NCBI GenBank assembly: GCA_937905825.1
Contig: CALCXM010000183.1
Location: 26,210-90,209 of the forward strand
Direction: 5' to 3'
DNA: 64,000 nucleotides
Source of the DNA: an uncultured bacterium
Lineage (GTDB): Bacteria > Planctomycetota > UBA1135 > GCA-002686595
Positions within the stretch are counted from its first letter, which is position 1, and every line of letters begins with the position of its first letter. Below the pieces are notes generated by a model. It made no database searches, was not told the DNA's origin, and saw only the letters and a list, made by a program, of their open reading frames with translations. Positions 17,231 to 26,786 of this stretch are shown here, one piece after another. The position numbers and the translations under genes were made by a program.

Positions 17231-17944
17231 CTACTCGGCGGGCTTCGCCGCCAGGGCCTCTTTTTCGAGGAGAGGGGCATCGGCTCCGTCCTCAATCGCC
17301 AGGGCCGGCGCTGCGGAGGCTTCGCGACCCTTCTCGCGGTCTTCCGAGCTCTGCACTTGCTCGTCGATCTCCGCCTCTTCCTCGTCGGCCTCTGCCACGC
17401 AGGAATCCAGGCTGTCGTCCTCCGAATCCTCCTCTTCAAAGTCTTCGGTGGTCGGGCCCGCGCCATCCATCAGCTCCTGCAGGCTTGAACGTAGCTCTTC
17501 CATGCGGTCCGGGGTGAAGTCGTAGACCCACACCGCGAGCTCTTCCTCACGCCGCGGACGGCGCAACAAGAGGCACTCCCCGGCCTTGTCGCGCTTGACC
17601 TTTTGCAGCTTGAGCTTGCGCTTGCGCATCAGGAGCAGGCACAGCAAATAGCGCAGTTCCCGCAGCTTCTCTTCTTCGCGGCCATCCAATTCCATGAACA
17701 GGCGCTCGAGGGAAGCGAGGTCCATCTGGACCGTCTGCTTGCGAGTCTGGTAGTAGACCGTGAACCACCAGAACAGCACGTTGTCCCCCTCTCCGCCGTC
17801 CCAGCACCCCGAGCAAATGTCCTCGCGCGCGAGGCTTTCCTCCCCCTCAAAACGCAGGAGGGAGGCATGTCGGGTCCCGTCCTCAAAAACGGTTTGGCAG
17901 CGGGTGCACTCGCCGAGGCGGCGCCGGATTTTCCAATCGGACAT
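17231..17944 (-). CDS. Conserved hypothetical protein with CxxC pairs and acidic tail
   Basis: I do not recognise a named function. The 237-aa product starts at ATG 17944 (the longer open frame upstream looks non-coding). The N-terminus has ECTRCQ (cysteines near 12 and 15) and DICSGC (near 42 and 45), which could form a zinc ribbon. A basic helical segment rich in R, K and L spans about 85-130. The last 80 residues are strongly acidic (runs of E and D). Similar short N-terminal zinc-ribbon-like proteins occur in Planctomycetota, which is recollection and not tested here. Confidence 0.7.
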   Translation of the reverse strand: MSDWKIRRRLGECTRCQTVFEDGTRHASLLRFEGEESLAREDICSGCWDGGEGDNVLFWWFTVYYQTRKQTVQMDLASLERLFMELDGREEEKLRELRYLLCLLLMRKRKLKLQKVKRDKAGECLLLRRPRREEELAVWVYDFTPDRMEELRSSLQELMDGAGPTTEDFEEEDSEDDSLDSCVAEADEEEAEIDEQVQSSEDREKGREASAAPALAIEDGADAPLLEKEALAAKPAE

Positions 17945-18096
17945 AAAGGCTAGTTGCGGGACGGGGCTGATGGACCGGGCACCGCAAGCAGAGGGCGCAG
18001 GTCTCGAACGAGCCAAGTTTACGGCATTTGGAGCCCGGTTTCGCCGGGCCTAGTCTGAAATAAGCGCATCGAGCGGGGACCAGGTGCGCCTTGGGA

Positions 18097-19017
18097 TCAG
18101 GAGCGATTGGCCTTCCACCAGATCCCCCACCAATTCCGCCAGGCGGCGCTGCCTAGGTGCCCCTTTTGCTTGGTGAGTTGCTCCAGGGTCTCTTGGGCGG
18201 CTCGAATCAGGTGGAACTCCTGAGCGCGCTCCCCACGCTCCAAGAGGTTGATCAGCGCGGGCACGCAGTTCAGATCCCCGCCCTTCCCAATCGCTTTGCA
18301 GGCCGCCTTGACCACATCGGGATTCGAGTCCCCAAGGGCCCGGCTGAGGGGCGCCCGGGCCAAATCCACCCGTCCCCGAGCCGTTGCTCGCAAGCCGATG
18401 GTGGTGGCGCCCTGCACCCGCACCGTCCAGTCCGGATCCGCGAGGGTCTTTTCGAGCAGCTCCCAGACCGCTTCTTCCTCGTCACCAGCGCCGGGCAGCT
18501 TGCCAAGCCACTCCGCAGCCCGGCGGCGATCCTCGGCCTTCCCGCCCTGCAGTTTTTTGGCCAGGGGCAAGCACCAGCGCCCATCGTCGATCTGCATCAG
18601 GATGTCCCCCGCCAGGAAGGAAACGATCGTGTCGCCCATGGGGATCAGTTCGATCATGACGGGCGCGGAGTAGTCCTGCAGGTAGACCAATTCCCGCGAT
18701 GCCCGCTCGAAGGGACCCGCCAATTCCCCGCGCGGACGTAAGCCCGAGTCTTCATAGCTTTTGATCATCAAACGCACGAGGTTGTCCACGAAGAAGTTCG
18801 CCAGCTTCGCATCGGCCTTGACCCGTGGGCGCCACTCGCGCCATTCCGGTGTTTCGTCGCGCCAAGCTCGCCAGGCAGTCGCAAACTCTTCGGGCAGTTG
18901 CGCGAGTGGCGTGAGGTCTTGATTCTTGGTCGGCCTGCCCGTTGCACAAGCGGGGCCGAAAAGGATCGGCAAGAGCACGACGCCGGCCAGCAGGAGACTT
19001 GGGGTTCGTAGCATCAT
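18097..19017 (-). CDS. Putative lipoprotein with HEAT-like repeats
   Basis: ATG 19017 overlaps the stop of the upstream glycosyltransferase (ATGA). The 306-aa product has a hydrophobic signal of about 26 residues ending FGPACATG, a plausible though non-ideal lipobox. The C-terminal half has repeated paired helices with conserved D/A/V spacing (TLADPDWTVRVQGATTIG, ALGDSNPDVVKAACKAIG, VPALINLLERG), typical of HEAT/PBS repeats. The central part resembles no known enzyme. Coupling to two GT4 genes suggests a scaffold or assembly role for the polysaccharide, which is inference. Confidence 0.75.
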   Translation of the reverse strand: MMLRTPSLLLAGVVLLPILFGPACATGRPTKNQDLTPLAQLPEEFATAWRAWRDETPEWREWRPRVKADAKLANFFVDNLVRLMIKSYEDSGLRPRGELAGPFERASRELVYLQDYSAPVMIELIPMGDTIVSFLAGDILMQIDDGRWCLPLAKKLQGGKAEDRRRAAEWLGKLPGAGDEEEAVWELLEKTLADPDWTVRVQGATTIGLRATARGRVDLARAPLSRALGDSNPDVVKAACKAIGKGGDLNCVPALINLLERGERAQEFHLIRAAQETLEQLTKQKGHLGSAAWRNWWGIWWKANRS

Positions 19018-20426
19018 CCGTCCGTGGGTGTGTCCAATTCGAGCTCTGCCTGGGTTGCGCACGCGAGGGAGCGGTCCCACTCTTCTTCCGCGAAGAGCGC
19101 CATGCGATCTGTGTACCATTCGTGGGCGGGCACTTCGGGAACTTGGCCCTCGGCGAGCACCCGCTCGTAGTGAGCGCAATGCTGTTCAAGCACGTCTAGC
19201 TGGCGAATGGCGGGTGGTAACGAATCTCGAAGAGTGGAAAGCAATTGCTTCTCGGCGAGCAAGCGCTCGATCGCCTTCCTCAAGCTCAGCGCATCGCCAA
19301 CATCGAACATCAAGCTTCCCAGGGACTCTCCCGCGCGCTCGCGGAATGCACCCAGGTTCGGCAAGACACTTGGTAGCCCGAGCGCGCGGGCCTCTTCGAG
19401 CACGATGCCAAAGCTCTCGGGAGCGCGCGATGCGCTGAGCATGGCGTGCACTGCGGTGACCGCATGGGTTGGCAATTCAGCCACCTCGTAGGGGCCATGA
19501 TAGGTCGCTTGGACAGATGGATACTGGGCCTGGAGCGACTGCACGTACCCCTCGGTTTGTTCGCCCCCTGCGAGTTCCAAGCGCACGCTTCCGGGGGATT
19601 CCAATCCGGCGATGGCCTCAAACAAGAGGTCGCTGCCCTTCAACTGGGAGAGCTGCCCCCAACTGCCTAGGCGCAAGGGAAGTGGCGCGACGGGAAGGGG
19701 TTTGCGCTGGGCAGCAAAGCTGTCTTCCACACCACAGGGAGCCTGCAGCTTGGCGCGCATCTGAACAGCGGGGCCCAGCCCTTGTTGCTGGCGGTCCGCG
19801 AAACTCTGGCTGGGGACCAGACAGGCTTGGGCCAATTGAAGCTCCTTCGTGAGAGCCATTCCTCGATTCGCGAACTCCATGAAACCCGCTTCCATCGAAA
19901 CCCAGGGGGTCCGCGGCAGCACCTTGGCGGCACAGGAGATGCAAGTCATGGCAGACAGCGCTTCCTCGCAGGGCACTTGCGAGTCCGGCTTCACGCGGAA
20001 GGTCAAGGGGCAACTCACCCAAGAATCTCCCAGGCTGATCACAGCTGGAATGCGTTCCTCGGCCGCGATCTGCACCAAGTCGCGGGTCAAGCGCAGCCAG
20101 TGCAAGACGTGCACGAGATCGGGCTTTTCGCGCTGAAGCAATTCGCGAAAGCGGGCGCCAACCCGGGCGCTCTTCGTTTTGTGCCAGTGGTCGAAGTGCA
20201 AGTCCGGTCGCGTCCAACGTTCCACGCGCAAGGATCCTGCCCCCGGGATCTGATGGACTTCCGGGCGAATGGCCACCTGCCCCGCCTTGGCCGCTTGCCA
20301 GGAACCTGCGACCACCAGAACCTGGTGTCCGGCGCGGGCCAAGCCCTGGGCCAGGGCTTGGGCAGAGACCTCGGTGCCCCCCACCAACTCGGGCGGATAG
20401 CCATGCACGCACAAGACGAGCTTCAT
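19014..20426 (-). CDS. GT4-family glycosyltransferase
   Basis: Retaining GT-B sugar transferase, cytoplasmic. It has the GT4 N-terminal glycine loop HGYPPELVGGTEVSAQAL, a LHW segment, and a C-terminal donor-binding motif ESFGIVLEEARALGLP matching the EX7E signature. A cysteine group in the middle (PCEEALSAMTCISC) is seen in several glycosyltransferases of such loci. 470 aa. Its ATG overlaps the preceding GT4 stop and its stop overlaps the HEAT-lipoprotein start. Donor and acceptor cannot be read from sequence. Confidence 0.87.
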   Translation of the reverse strand: MKLVLCVHGYPPELVGGTEVSAQALAQGLARAGHQVLVVAGSWQAAKAGQVAIRPEVHQIPGAGSLRVERWTRPDLHFDHWHKTKSARVGARFRELLQREKPDLVHVLHWLRLTRDLVQIAAEERIPAVISLGDSWVSCPLTFRVKPDSQVPCEEALSAMTCISCAAKVLPRTPWVSMEAGFMEFANRGMALTKELQLAQACLVPSQSFADRQQQGLGPAVQMRAKLQAPCGVEDSFAAQRKPLPVAPLPLRLGSWGQLSQLKGSDLLFEAIAGLESPGSVRLELAGGEQTEGYVQSLQAQYPSVQATYHGPYEVAELPTHAVTAVHAMLSASRAPESFGIVLEEARALGLPSVLPNLGAFRERAGESLGSLMFDVGDALSLRKAIERLLAEKQLLSTLRDSLPPAIRQLDVLEQHCAHYERVLAEGQVPEVPAHEWYTDRMALFAEEEWDRSLACATQAELELDTPTDG

Positions 20427-21805
20427 GGTGCCTGACGCTTCGCCAGCACTTCGCGATAGACTGCTTCTACGCGATCCAACTGCTCATCGATGGATGGGAT
20501 CCCAATCGCTTCTTTGTAGAGCTCGTCCAACTGCACGGGGTTCTGAATCAGCTCGCGCAAGAGCTGCGCCAAAGCCGGCGCATCGCCAACCGGGAAGCGA
20601 AAGCCGCTTTGCCCGGGCTCCACCAACTCAGCCATGCCGCCGATATCGGAAACGGCCAGGGGAGTTTTTGCAGCGAGGGCTTCGAGGATGATCAGCGGTT
20701 GGTTTTCGAACCAGAGGCTTGGAACCACGAGCAAATCCAACTCTCGCAGGGTGCGAGCCACAGCATCCCGCTCGAGTCGTCCGCCCATTTGCACACCGAG
20801 CCGCAGGGCTGTGGACTCGAGCTTGGCTTGGTAGGCCGCGTCATGAAAGGCCGGACCAAAGATTCGCGTTTGCAAGGCAGCCCGCTCGGACTCGGAGAGC
20901 AGGGCGAGGGACTCCAACAGGAAGTGGGCACCCTTGACGGGGATCAAGCTGCCGATGAAGCCGACCCGCAGCTTGGCGGTCCGCGCAACCCGTGTCCCCC
21001 CGGCAAAGCGCGTGAGGTCGGTGCCCGTGCGCAGGTGCTCGAAGCGTTCCGCCGGAAGGCCCCATTTCACCAGTTCCTGGCGTAGGAAGGCACTCGGCGA
21101 GAGAAAGCGATCCACGCAGGCAACCAGTCGCTGGGTCAATTCTGCTGCGCGCGCGGTCACTTGTTCGATGGGCAGGGGCGTTCCGGCTGCGCCTTTCTCG
21201 CGCCCGCGCAATAGGTCGCCGGCCACGCGTGCGGGCCCGGAGAGGTCCACGCCACTTAGGCGGTGCACGCGCTCGATCAGGCGCCCGGCGCGCTGCTCCA
21301 TAGCGGAGTTCTTGAAGCGAAAGGATCCCAGGCAATCCGCGCAGCGCTCGAAATCGATCTCATGGCAAATGCTCTCATCTGCGTGAACACGCTGGCCAAA
21401 GCGCGCGCATTGCAACCAGTAGTCGTGCAAGGTGAAGAGCACGGGCAGGCCAGCGTCCTTGGCGGCTTCTGCACAGCCCACGGAGAGATACAAGAGGTGC
21501 TGAAAGTGCACCAGCTCCGGTTGCTCCTCGGCCAGGAAGCGGGCGAAGCATTTGTCCACCTGCGCTTGATCCCAACTCTCGCGAAAGTCCGAGTATTCGA
21601 GGTTGTTGACCAACTCGGTGACCCGAATGCCCTCGTGCTCGCGCTCGGTCAAACTGAGGTGCCGGCGCCGAATGTCCTTCTCGGTGGTGAAGACACACAC
21701 CTCATGGCCGCGGGCCGTAAGCCCCGCGGCCAGTTGGGCGGTGTACTGCTCCGTTCCCGCCACGTGGGCGGGCGGGTAGTTGTGGCTAACGAGGAGGACC
21801 TTCAC
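20423..21805 (-). CDS. GT4-family glycosyltransferase
   Basis: First gene of the downstream GT4-GT4-lipoprotein unit. The 460-aa GT-B protein has NYPPAHVAGTEQYTAQLAAG at the N-terminus, an ARFGQRVHADESICHEIDF middle segment with two cysteines, and the donor-site region NQPLIILEALAAKTPLAVS near the C-terminus. The start is GTG 21805, which lacks a clear ribosome site. It resembles its neighbour at 19014, suggesting duplication and divergence. The hairpin at 21821-21845 lies between it and the oxidoreductase. Confidence 0.85.
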   Translation of the reverse strand: MKVLLVSHNYPPAHVAGTEQYTAQLAAGLTARGHEVCVFTTEKDIRRRHLSLTEREHEGIRVTELVNNLEYSDFRESWDQAQVDKCFARFLAEEQPELVHFQHLLYLSVGCAEAAKDAGLPVLFTLHDYWLQCARFGQRVHADESICHEIDFERCADCLGSFRFKNSAMEQRAGRLIERVHRLSGVDLSGPARVAGDLLRGREKGAAGTPLPIEQVTARAAELTQRLVACVDRFLSPSAFLRQELVKWGLPAERFEHLRTGTDLTRFAGGTRVARTAKLRVGFIGSLIPVKGAHFLLESLALLSESERAALQTRIFGPAFHDAAYQAKLESTALRLGVQMGGRLERDAVARTLRELDLLVVPSLWFENQPLIILEALAAKTPLAVSDIGGMAELVEPGQSGFRFPVGDAPALAQLLRELIQNPVQLDELYKEAIGIPSIDEQLDRVEAVYREVLAKRQAP

Positions 21806-21820
21806 CTTCTAGAGTCTAGG

Positions 21821-21845
21821 GGACGCAACCGACCTGGTTGCGTCC
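21821..21845 (-). terminator. Hairpin after the 1215-aa oxidoreductase
   Basis: A perfect 10-bp stem (21821-21830 with 21836-21845) and 5-base loop lie 30 bases past the stop of the oxidoreductase and 16 bases before the next GT4 start. It is a probable terminator dividing the locus into two transcription units. It has no U-rich tract, so some read-through is likely. Confidence 0.55.
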
Positions 21846-21874
21846 GAAGGAAGAGAAAGGACCAGCGCCATGGG

Positions 21875-24800
21875 CTAGAGCACGGTCCAGAGATCGAGCG
21901 ACTCGTCCTTGTGCACCAGGTGGTCCAACCACAGGTTCGAGAGCTTCTCCTGCACCGAGTTGGCCCGTAGACGCTGATTCAGGTTGTCGAAGTCCACGCG
22001 GTCGAGCTCCTGGTCCTGGTTGAAGCAAGAGAACACGGGAGGCGCTTCCTCGCCGGTCTCCGGATCGATTTGCTTGCAGAGACATTGAGCGCAAATCTCC
22101 TTCATGGCGCACTGCATGGGCGAGTTGATCGAACCGATTGCCTTGTGCTTCTCTTGCAAGTAGGGCTTGAGGCTCGCGAAGCGTTGCTCGCGCAAGGCAC
22201 TCATCATGCGGTCGGAACCGATGCAGACCAAGTGCCCGCATTCGTTCAAGGGAACCTGTACCTCTCCCAGGTCACCCTCCGCGTAGGCGATCATGGCCTG
22301 CACCACGTTGCCCCGGAAGTGACGGTCGAAGGGTCGCTTGCGGTTGGGCTCGATCTCCGCACCGGCGTCCGTGGACCAAATCACCACGTCCGCGGCCGCC
22401 TCGATCTCCTCGCGCTTGAAGATGTCTTCACCACGCTTGAAGGCGCCGAAGTAGATCACCTCGTTGCCCGCTTGGCGCATGGCCTTCCCGATGGAGAAGA
22501 GCACCGCGTTGCCCAAGCCGCCCCCGGCCAGGATGATTTTTTGACCGGAAGGGATCTCAGTCGGCGCGCCGGTGGGCCCCATCAAGATGACAGGTTCGCC
22601 GGGTTGCAGGATAGCGCAGAGCCGAGAAGAAACTCCCATCTCCAACACGATCAAGCCAATCAAACCACGCTCGTCGTCTTTCCAAGCGCCAGTCAAAGCG
22701 ATGCCTTCGAGGGCGAGCCGAGTGCCGTCCACAAGGGGCGCATAGGCCTCGTAGTTTTGCAGGCGGTAGAACTGCCCGGGCTCGAAACCGCGGGCTGCGG
22801 CAGGCGCATGCACCACGATCTCCGTGATCGTCGGGGTGAGCCGGTTGACATCGTGGACCTTCGCGTCCAACTCGTAGGCCAGGTGACTGCCGAGTTTGCG
22901 CCAGGCGGCCTTGCGCTGCGCCAAGGCTTCCGGACTCTCGTCCAGGCTCTCCAGCTGCGTCGCAAAGCTCTGCACCACGGCGGGGTAACCGTCCCGGGCG
23001 GAGGCCATGGCTTTCACCACGTTGCCCGCGTAGGTCGGGTGGTTGTCCCCGTAGACGCTGATCGAGTGCTCGCCATCATCGTAGGAGGTGAAGAAGCCCG
23101 TGCCGCCTTCGTCTTGGCCGCCGGCCACGGGAACGCGCTGGCCCTGCTCACCCCGTTGGATTTCGAAGAACCAGTCCCACTTGTCCAGCTTGAACGTGCC
23201 GGGGCGTTCCTTCTCGTACATGATGTTCGGACTGGTGCCGGCAGCCACCAGGACGGAACGGGCGGGTAGCGTGACGATCTCGCCAGTTCCGCGCCATTTG
23301 CCCTCGTCGTTGATGTGTTGCCGCTCGAAATCGAGGGCTTGCACGGCCCCGTACTTGTCGAGCTTCGCTTCCACTGGGGACATGTGCTCCACGAACACGA
23401 TGCCCTCCTCGAAGGCTTTGATGATCTCTTCGTGGTTCAAGCGGTAGGCCGGAGCATCGCGCAGGCCCTTGCGGTAGGCGAGTTTGACCCCACCCCACTG
23501 CTCCACCAGGGGAACAAAGTTGGGCTGCTCCCCGGCGTGCAAGGCACGCGCGCGCTCCGCGACCACCACGCGACCGTGGCCGACGAACTCGTCCAACACA
23601 CCGCGCTCTTCGTCGCTGAAGAAGCCGCGCACAGTCTCCTCCCCGAAGTCCTGGCAGAGCTGATCGTAACGTCCCACAACTTTTTCCACCTGCACGGGGT
23701 AGTAGGCGATGGCCTCGGTGGCCGTGTCAACACCGGTCAAGCCGCCGCCGATCACGATGGCCGGCAAGCGCAGTTGCAAGTTCGCCATGGCGTCCTTCTT
23801 GAAGGCGCCGGTCAACTGCAGGGCCATCAGGAAGTCGGAGGCCTTGCGGATGCCGCGGGCCAGGTTGTTCTTCATCGAAACCACCGTGGGCTTGCCCGCT
23901 CCGGTGGCGACGGCGATGTGGTCGAAGCCCAGGTCCCAAGCGTCCTCAACGGTCACGGTGCCGCCGAAGCGTGTTCCACCGTGCAACTGGAACTGTTCCC
24001 GACGTTCGAGGGAGAGGTACGGCAAGGTCAGGAAGTTCTTGTCCCAACGCACGGTGATGCCGTACTCGGAGACGCCTCCAAAGCCCAAGAGTCGACGCTC
24101 TTCCAGGTCATCCGAGATCGTGCGGTAGGACTCAATGGCCTGCGGCAGGAACTCCCCTTCGCCGAGGCCGCCACCGACGCCGATGCGCCCGGTGTGTTCT
24201 TTGGCGAGGGGCTCCACCTTGAGGCCGTCCATGGCGGCGATGCCAAAGCCTTCCTGGCTCAAGTAATGCGCCAGGGTGTAACCCGCGGGCCCCATGCCAA
24301 CCACCAGGACGTTCTTGCCGTTGTAGGGCAAGGCGTAGGGACGTTTCGCGTTCAAGGGATTGAAGCGCGTCAGCAGCAAGTAGAGCTCCGGCCCGTAAGG
24401 CAGGTCGAGGGTATCCACCAGGACGCGCGTTTCGATCTGGGGGATGTTGACCGGCTCTTGCTTCTGGAAAATGCACGACTTCATGCAGTCGTTGCAGATG
24501 CGATGTCCGGTGCCCGGGCACATGGGATTGTCGATCATCACCATGGCCAATGCGGCCAAGGGATCCCCGTCCCCGTAGAGCTCATGCATTTCCGAGATGC
24601 GTTCGTCCAAGGGGCAACCACCAAGATCGATGCCCAATGCGTTCTTGGTCAGCTTCTGCGTGCCCTTGTCGAACAGTCCGTGCTGGCAGGAGTCCTTCTC
24701 GCGATCGTGGCAGAAGAGGCATTGATCCACTTCCTTGAGGACTTCCACGGTCGAGGCACGGTTGTCGCTCAGGTGAAAGCCATCGCGCCGACGGCGTCCA

Positions 24801-25522
24801 CCCAAGGGCCCGACGAGGGCTTCGGGCAAGTCAGCGTCCGGGCGCTCGATGCCCACGAGCCCCGATTCGAAGTCCACTTTCTCGAGGGGCTTGGGGAAGG
24901 ACCAGCCCGTGACTTGCGCGTCCTTGGCATCCAGGCGGAAACGCAAGTCGAGACCGATCAGGGAGATCACCTCGTCCACGGTGCTGGGCTCCGACGTGTG
25001 AGCTTGTTCTGTGCCGTCGCGGTCGTAGAGAGCCAGGACACAACCGGCGAAAGCTTCCTCGTCGGTTTCGTTCAGCCCTTCGAGACCGGGCAGGCGCTCC
25101 AACCAAGCTTGTGCGGCGCTGCGGGTTGCCTGTGCATCCTGCCCGTCGAGCTTGATCTTGCGCACGCGCTTCTTCATGAAGTTGCCGGCGAGCTCGTGGA
25201 CCCGCTTGCGCAGCAGAATTTCCTTGCGGCGAGACTCCCGTGCGTCGTCGATCCCGAACAGTTTGGAGAGGAAGCTCGATACGTGGCGCGCGGTCTCGAT
25301 GTACAGGCGCGATTCCTCGGGCGACTCCATCTCAAGCTCGCCGGCGGCACGCGCTTCCCAACGGCCAGCAAGCTCGCTGTCCGCGTTGCGGAAGGATTTC
25401 ACGAAGGCACCGTACAGATCGGCCAAACGGGTGGCCTGGTGCAGGTCCGCGAAGGTGAATCCATCCACTCCGAGTTGAAGTTTGTCCTGGTTTGATGAAC
25501 GGGCCACTAGATCGGAATCCAT
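21875..25522 (-). CDS. Multidomain FAD/Fe-S oxidoreductase (GltD-like plus FNR-like)
   Basis: 1215 aa, ATG 25522 with AGGA about 10 bases upstream. Order: a helical N-terminal region of unknown type (1-250); cysteine groups C268, C271, C279, C303 and C335, C343, C346, C350 that could hold iron-sulfur clusters; a GltD/NfnB-type FAD-NAD(P) module with GMGPAG (409-414) and GGGLTG (592-597); a ferredoxin-reductase/PyrK-like module with GFEPGQFYRLQN (912-923) and GGGLGN (1000-1005); and a C-terminal CxxxxxCxxCxC set (C1138-C1149) for a further cluster. The order recalls NfnB plus NfnA fused in one chain, so NAD(P)H/ferredoxin electron transfer is plausible. The substrate is unknown. Its place inside a polysaccharide locus is odd. 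Confidence 0.8.
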   Translation of the reverse strand: MDSDLVARSSNQDKLQLGVDGFTFADLHQATRLADLYGAFVKSFRNADSELAGRWEARAAGELEMESPEESRLYIETARHVSSFLSKLFGIDDARESRRKEILLRKRVHELAGNFMKKRVRKIKLDGQDAQATRSAAQAWLERLPGLEGLNETDEEAFAGCVLALYDRDGTEQAHTSEPSTVDEVISLIGLDLRFRLDAKDAQVTGWSFPKPLEKVDFESGLVGIERPDADLPEALVGPLGGRRRRDGFHLSDNRASTVEVLKEVDQCLFCHDREKDSCQHGLFDKGTQKLTKNALGIDLGGCPLDERISEMHELYGDGDPLAALAMVMIDNPMCPGTGHRICNDCMKSCIFQKQEPVNIPQIETRVLVDTLDLPYGPELYLLLTRFNPLNAKRPYALPYNGKNVLVVGMGPAGYTLAHYLSQEGFGIAAMDGLKVEPLAKEHTGRIGVGGGLGEGEFLPQAIESYRTISDDLEERRLLGFGGVSEYGITVRWDKNFLTLPYLSLERREQFQLHGGTRFGGTVTVEDAWDLGFDHIAVATGAGKPTVVSMKNNLARGIRKASDFLMALQLTGAFKKDAMANLQLRLPAIVIGGGLTGVDTATEAIAYYPVQVEKVVGRYDQLCQDFGEETVRGFFSDEERGVLDEFVGHGRVVVAERARALHAGEQPNFVPLVEQWGGVKLAYRKGLRDAPAYRLNHEEIIKAFEEGIVFVEHMSPVEAKLDKYGAVQALDFERQHINDEGKWRGTGEIVTLPARSVLVAAGTSPNIMYEKERPGTFKLDKWDWFFEIQRGEQGQRVPVAGGQDEGGTGFFTSYDDGEHSISVYGDNHPTYAGNVVKAMASARDGYPAVVQSFATQLESLDESPEALAQRKAAWRKLGSHLAYELDAKVHDVNRLTPTITEIVVHAPAAARGFEPGQFYRLQNYEAYAPLVDGTRLALEGIALTGAWKDDERGLIGLIVLEMGVSSRLCAILQPGEPVILMGPTGAPTEIPSGQKIILAGGGLGNAVLFSIGKAMRQAGNEVIYFGAFKRGEDIFKREEIEAAADVVIWSTDAGAEIEPNRKRPFDRHFRGNVVQAMIAYAEGDLGEVQVPLNECGHLVCIGSDRMMSALREQRFASLKPYLQEKHKAIGSINSPMQCAMKEICAQCLCKQIDPETGEEAPPVFSCFNQDQELDRVDFDNLNQRLRANSVQEKLSNLWLDHLVHKDESLDLWTVL

Positions 25523-25656
25523 TGCTGATTGTCCTGCTGGGATTGTTGGAAGCGCGCCGGCAGAGGCCGGTGCTCAAGATCGCCCGTAGAACTTATTGGA
25601 TAGGGGCCGTGGAGTCCACGTGCTGCCCCCTTCATCTCGCCCCTCGCGCGGGAAAT

Positions 25657-25692
25657 CTGGGTCCCTTTCAAGCCTCTTTCAAGCGGACCCAG
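25657..25692 (-). other. Inverted repeat between GT2 and the oxidoreductase
   Basis: CTGGGTCC at 25657-25664 pairs with GGACCCAG at 25685-25692 across a 20-base spacer that contains CTTTCAAGC and CTCTTTCAAGC. It sits in the 192-bp gap and could be a weak terminator or leader hairpin. Confidence 0.3.
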
Positions 25693-25714
25693 TTCTGGCC
25701 GATCCCGGGCCGAC

Positions 25715-26779
25715 TCAACCCTTCGCGAGCAACGGTCGGCTGAGCGCCCAGCAGAACTTCAGGACACCATTGATGAGGGCGAGCAGCACCCGTTTGACGG
25801 GTTTGGCCGCCACCGCCGGAGTCACAGTCAACGCTCCCCCCACCAGTAGATTTCCGTCACGCAGCTGGCGTGCTCGCTGGACTTTGGCGCGATCTGCGCC
25901 GAGCTCCATGAGCAGCTTGATGGCGGCGCCCTTGCCCCGCAGCCAAGCCCAGAGATGGCCGCTCATGGTCGCAAAGCAGAGCCCCACAAACTCGTAGGCC
26001 AGCCAGCCAGGTGCGGTCACGAACAGGGTGCGCCACTCATGGTTTTTAAAGAGGAACACCCAGCGATTGCGGGAGTGAAAAAACACCCGAGTGCCCGGGT
26101 AACGGGGCCCCTCACGGAAGCTGATTCCTGGGGTTCCGGCCCGATGTCGCACGATTGTGCTCTCGACGCTAACGATCCGTTCTCCCCCGGATCTCAGGCG
26201 ATAGGAGAGATCGTAGTCCTCGAACAGGATGAAGTAGCGCTCGTCGTAGCCACCGATCTCTAGGACCTTCTTGCGGTCCAGCAAGAGGCACATGGAGATG
26301 CAGCAATCCACGTCGATCACGCCCTCCCCCTGGGCTTGCGCCAAGGGCACGTAGAAGTTGCGCAGCTGCACCAAGCCGACGTAGTGAAAGCCTCCGCCGT
26401 CGTAGTGAACGCGATCCGGTTCGTGGTCGAAAACACTGCGCGGTTGCACGATGACGGCGCCGGTTTGCGCTTGGGCGGCGAGCAGTGCTTCGAGCGTCTC
26501 TGCGCTGACCACCGCGTCGTTGTCCAAGGCCAGGACGAATTCGCCCTGGGCCTCGCGCATGCCCACGTTGCGAGCGATGCAAGGCCCGGCATTGAATCCG
26601 GTGGAGATGACTCTCACGTGAGGGTAGTCCCTGGCGACGATCTCCAAGCTGCGGTCCGTGGACTCGTTGTCCACCAACAGAACTTCCCCCACTTCCCCAC
26701 GCATACCGGCGAGCGCCTCCAGGCAAGCTGGCAGGTGCTCTTCGCCGTTGTAGTTGCAGATGACGACGGAAACGCTCAT
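25715..26779 (-). CDS. GT2-family glycosyltransferase
   Basis: Inverting GT-A sugar transferase. The 354-aa product has VVICNYNGEEHLPACLEAL, DNESTDRS and the metal/donor site LALDNDAVVS. A DYDLSYRLRSGG segment follows, and then a C-terminal hydrophobic region that may sit at the membrane. This arrangement is common in rhamnosyltransferase-like GT2 enzymes. It starts 7 bases after the preceding PIG-L-GT2 stop. Confidence 0.88.
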   Translation of the reverse strand: MSVSVVICNYNGEEHLPACLEALAGMRGEVGEVLLVDNESTDRSLEIVARDYPHVRVISTGFNAGPCIARNVGMREAQGEFVLALDNDAVVSAETLEALLAAQAQTGAVIVQPRSVFDHEPDRVHYDGGGFHYVGLVQLRNFYVPLAQAQGEGVIDVDCCISMCLLLDRKKVLEIGGYDERYFILFEDYDLSYRLRSGGERIVSVESTIVRHRAGTPGISFREGPRYPGTRVFFHSRNRWVFLFKNHEWRTLFVTAPGWLAYEFVGLCFATMSGHLWAWLRGKGAAIKLLMELGADRAKVQRARQLRDGNLLVGGALTVTPAVAAKPVKRVLLALINGVLKFCWALSRPLLAKG

Positions 26780-26786
26780 GTGGCTT

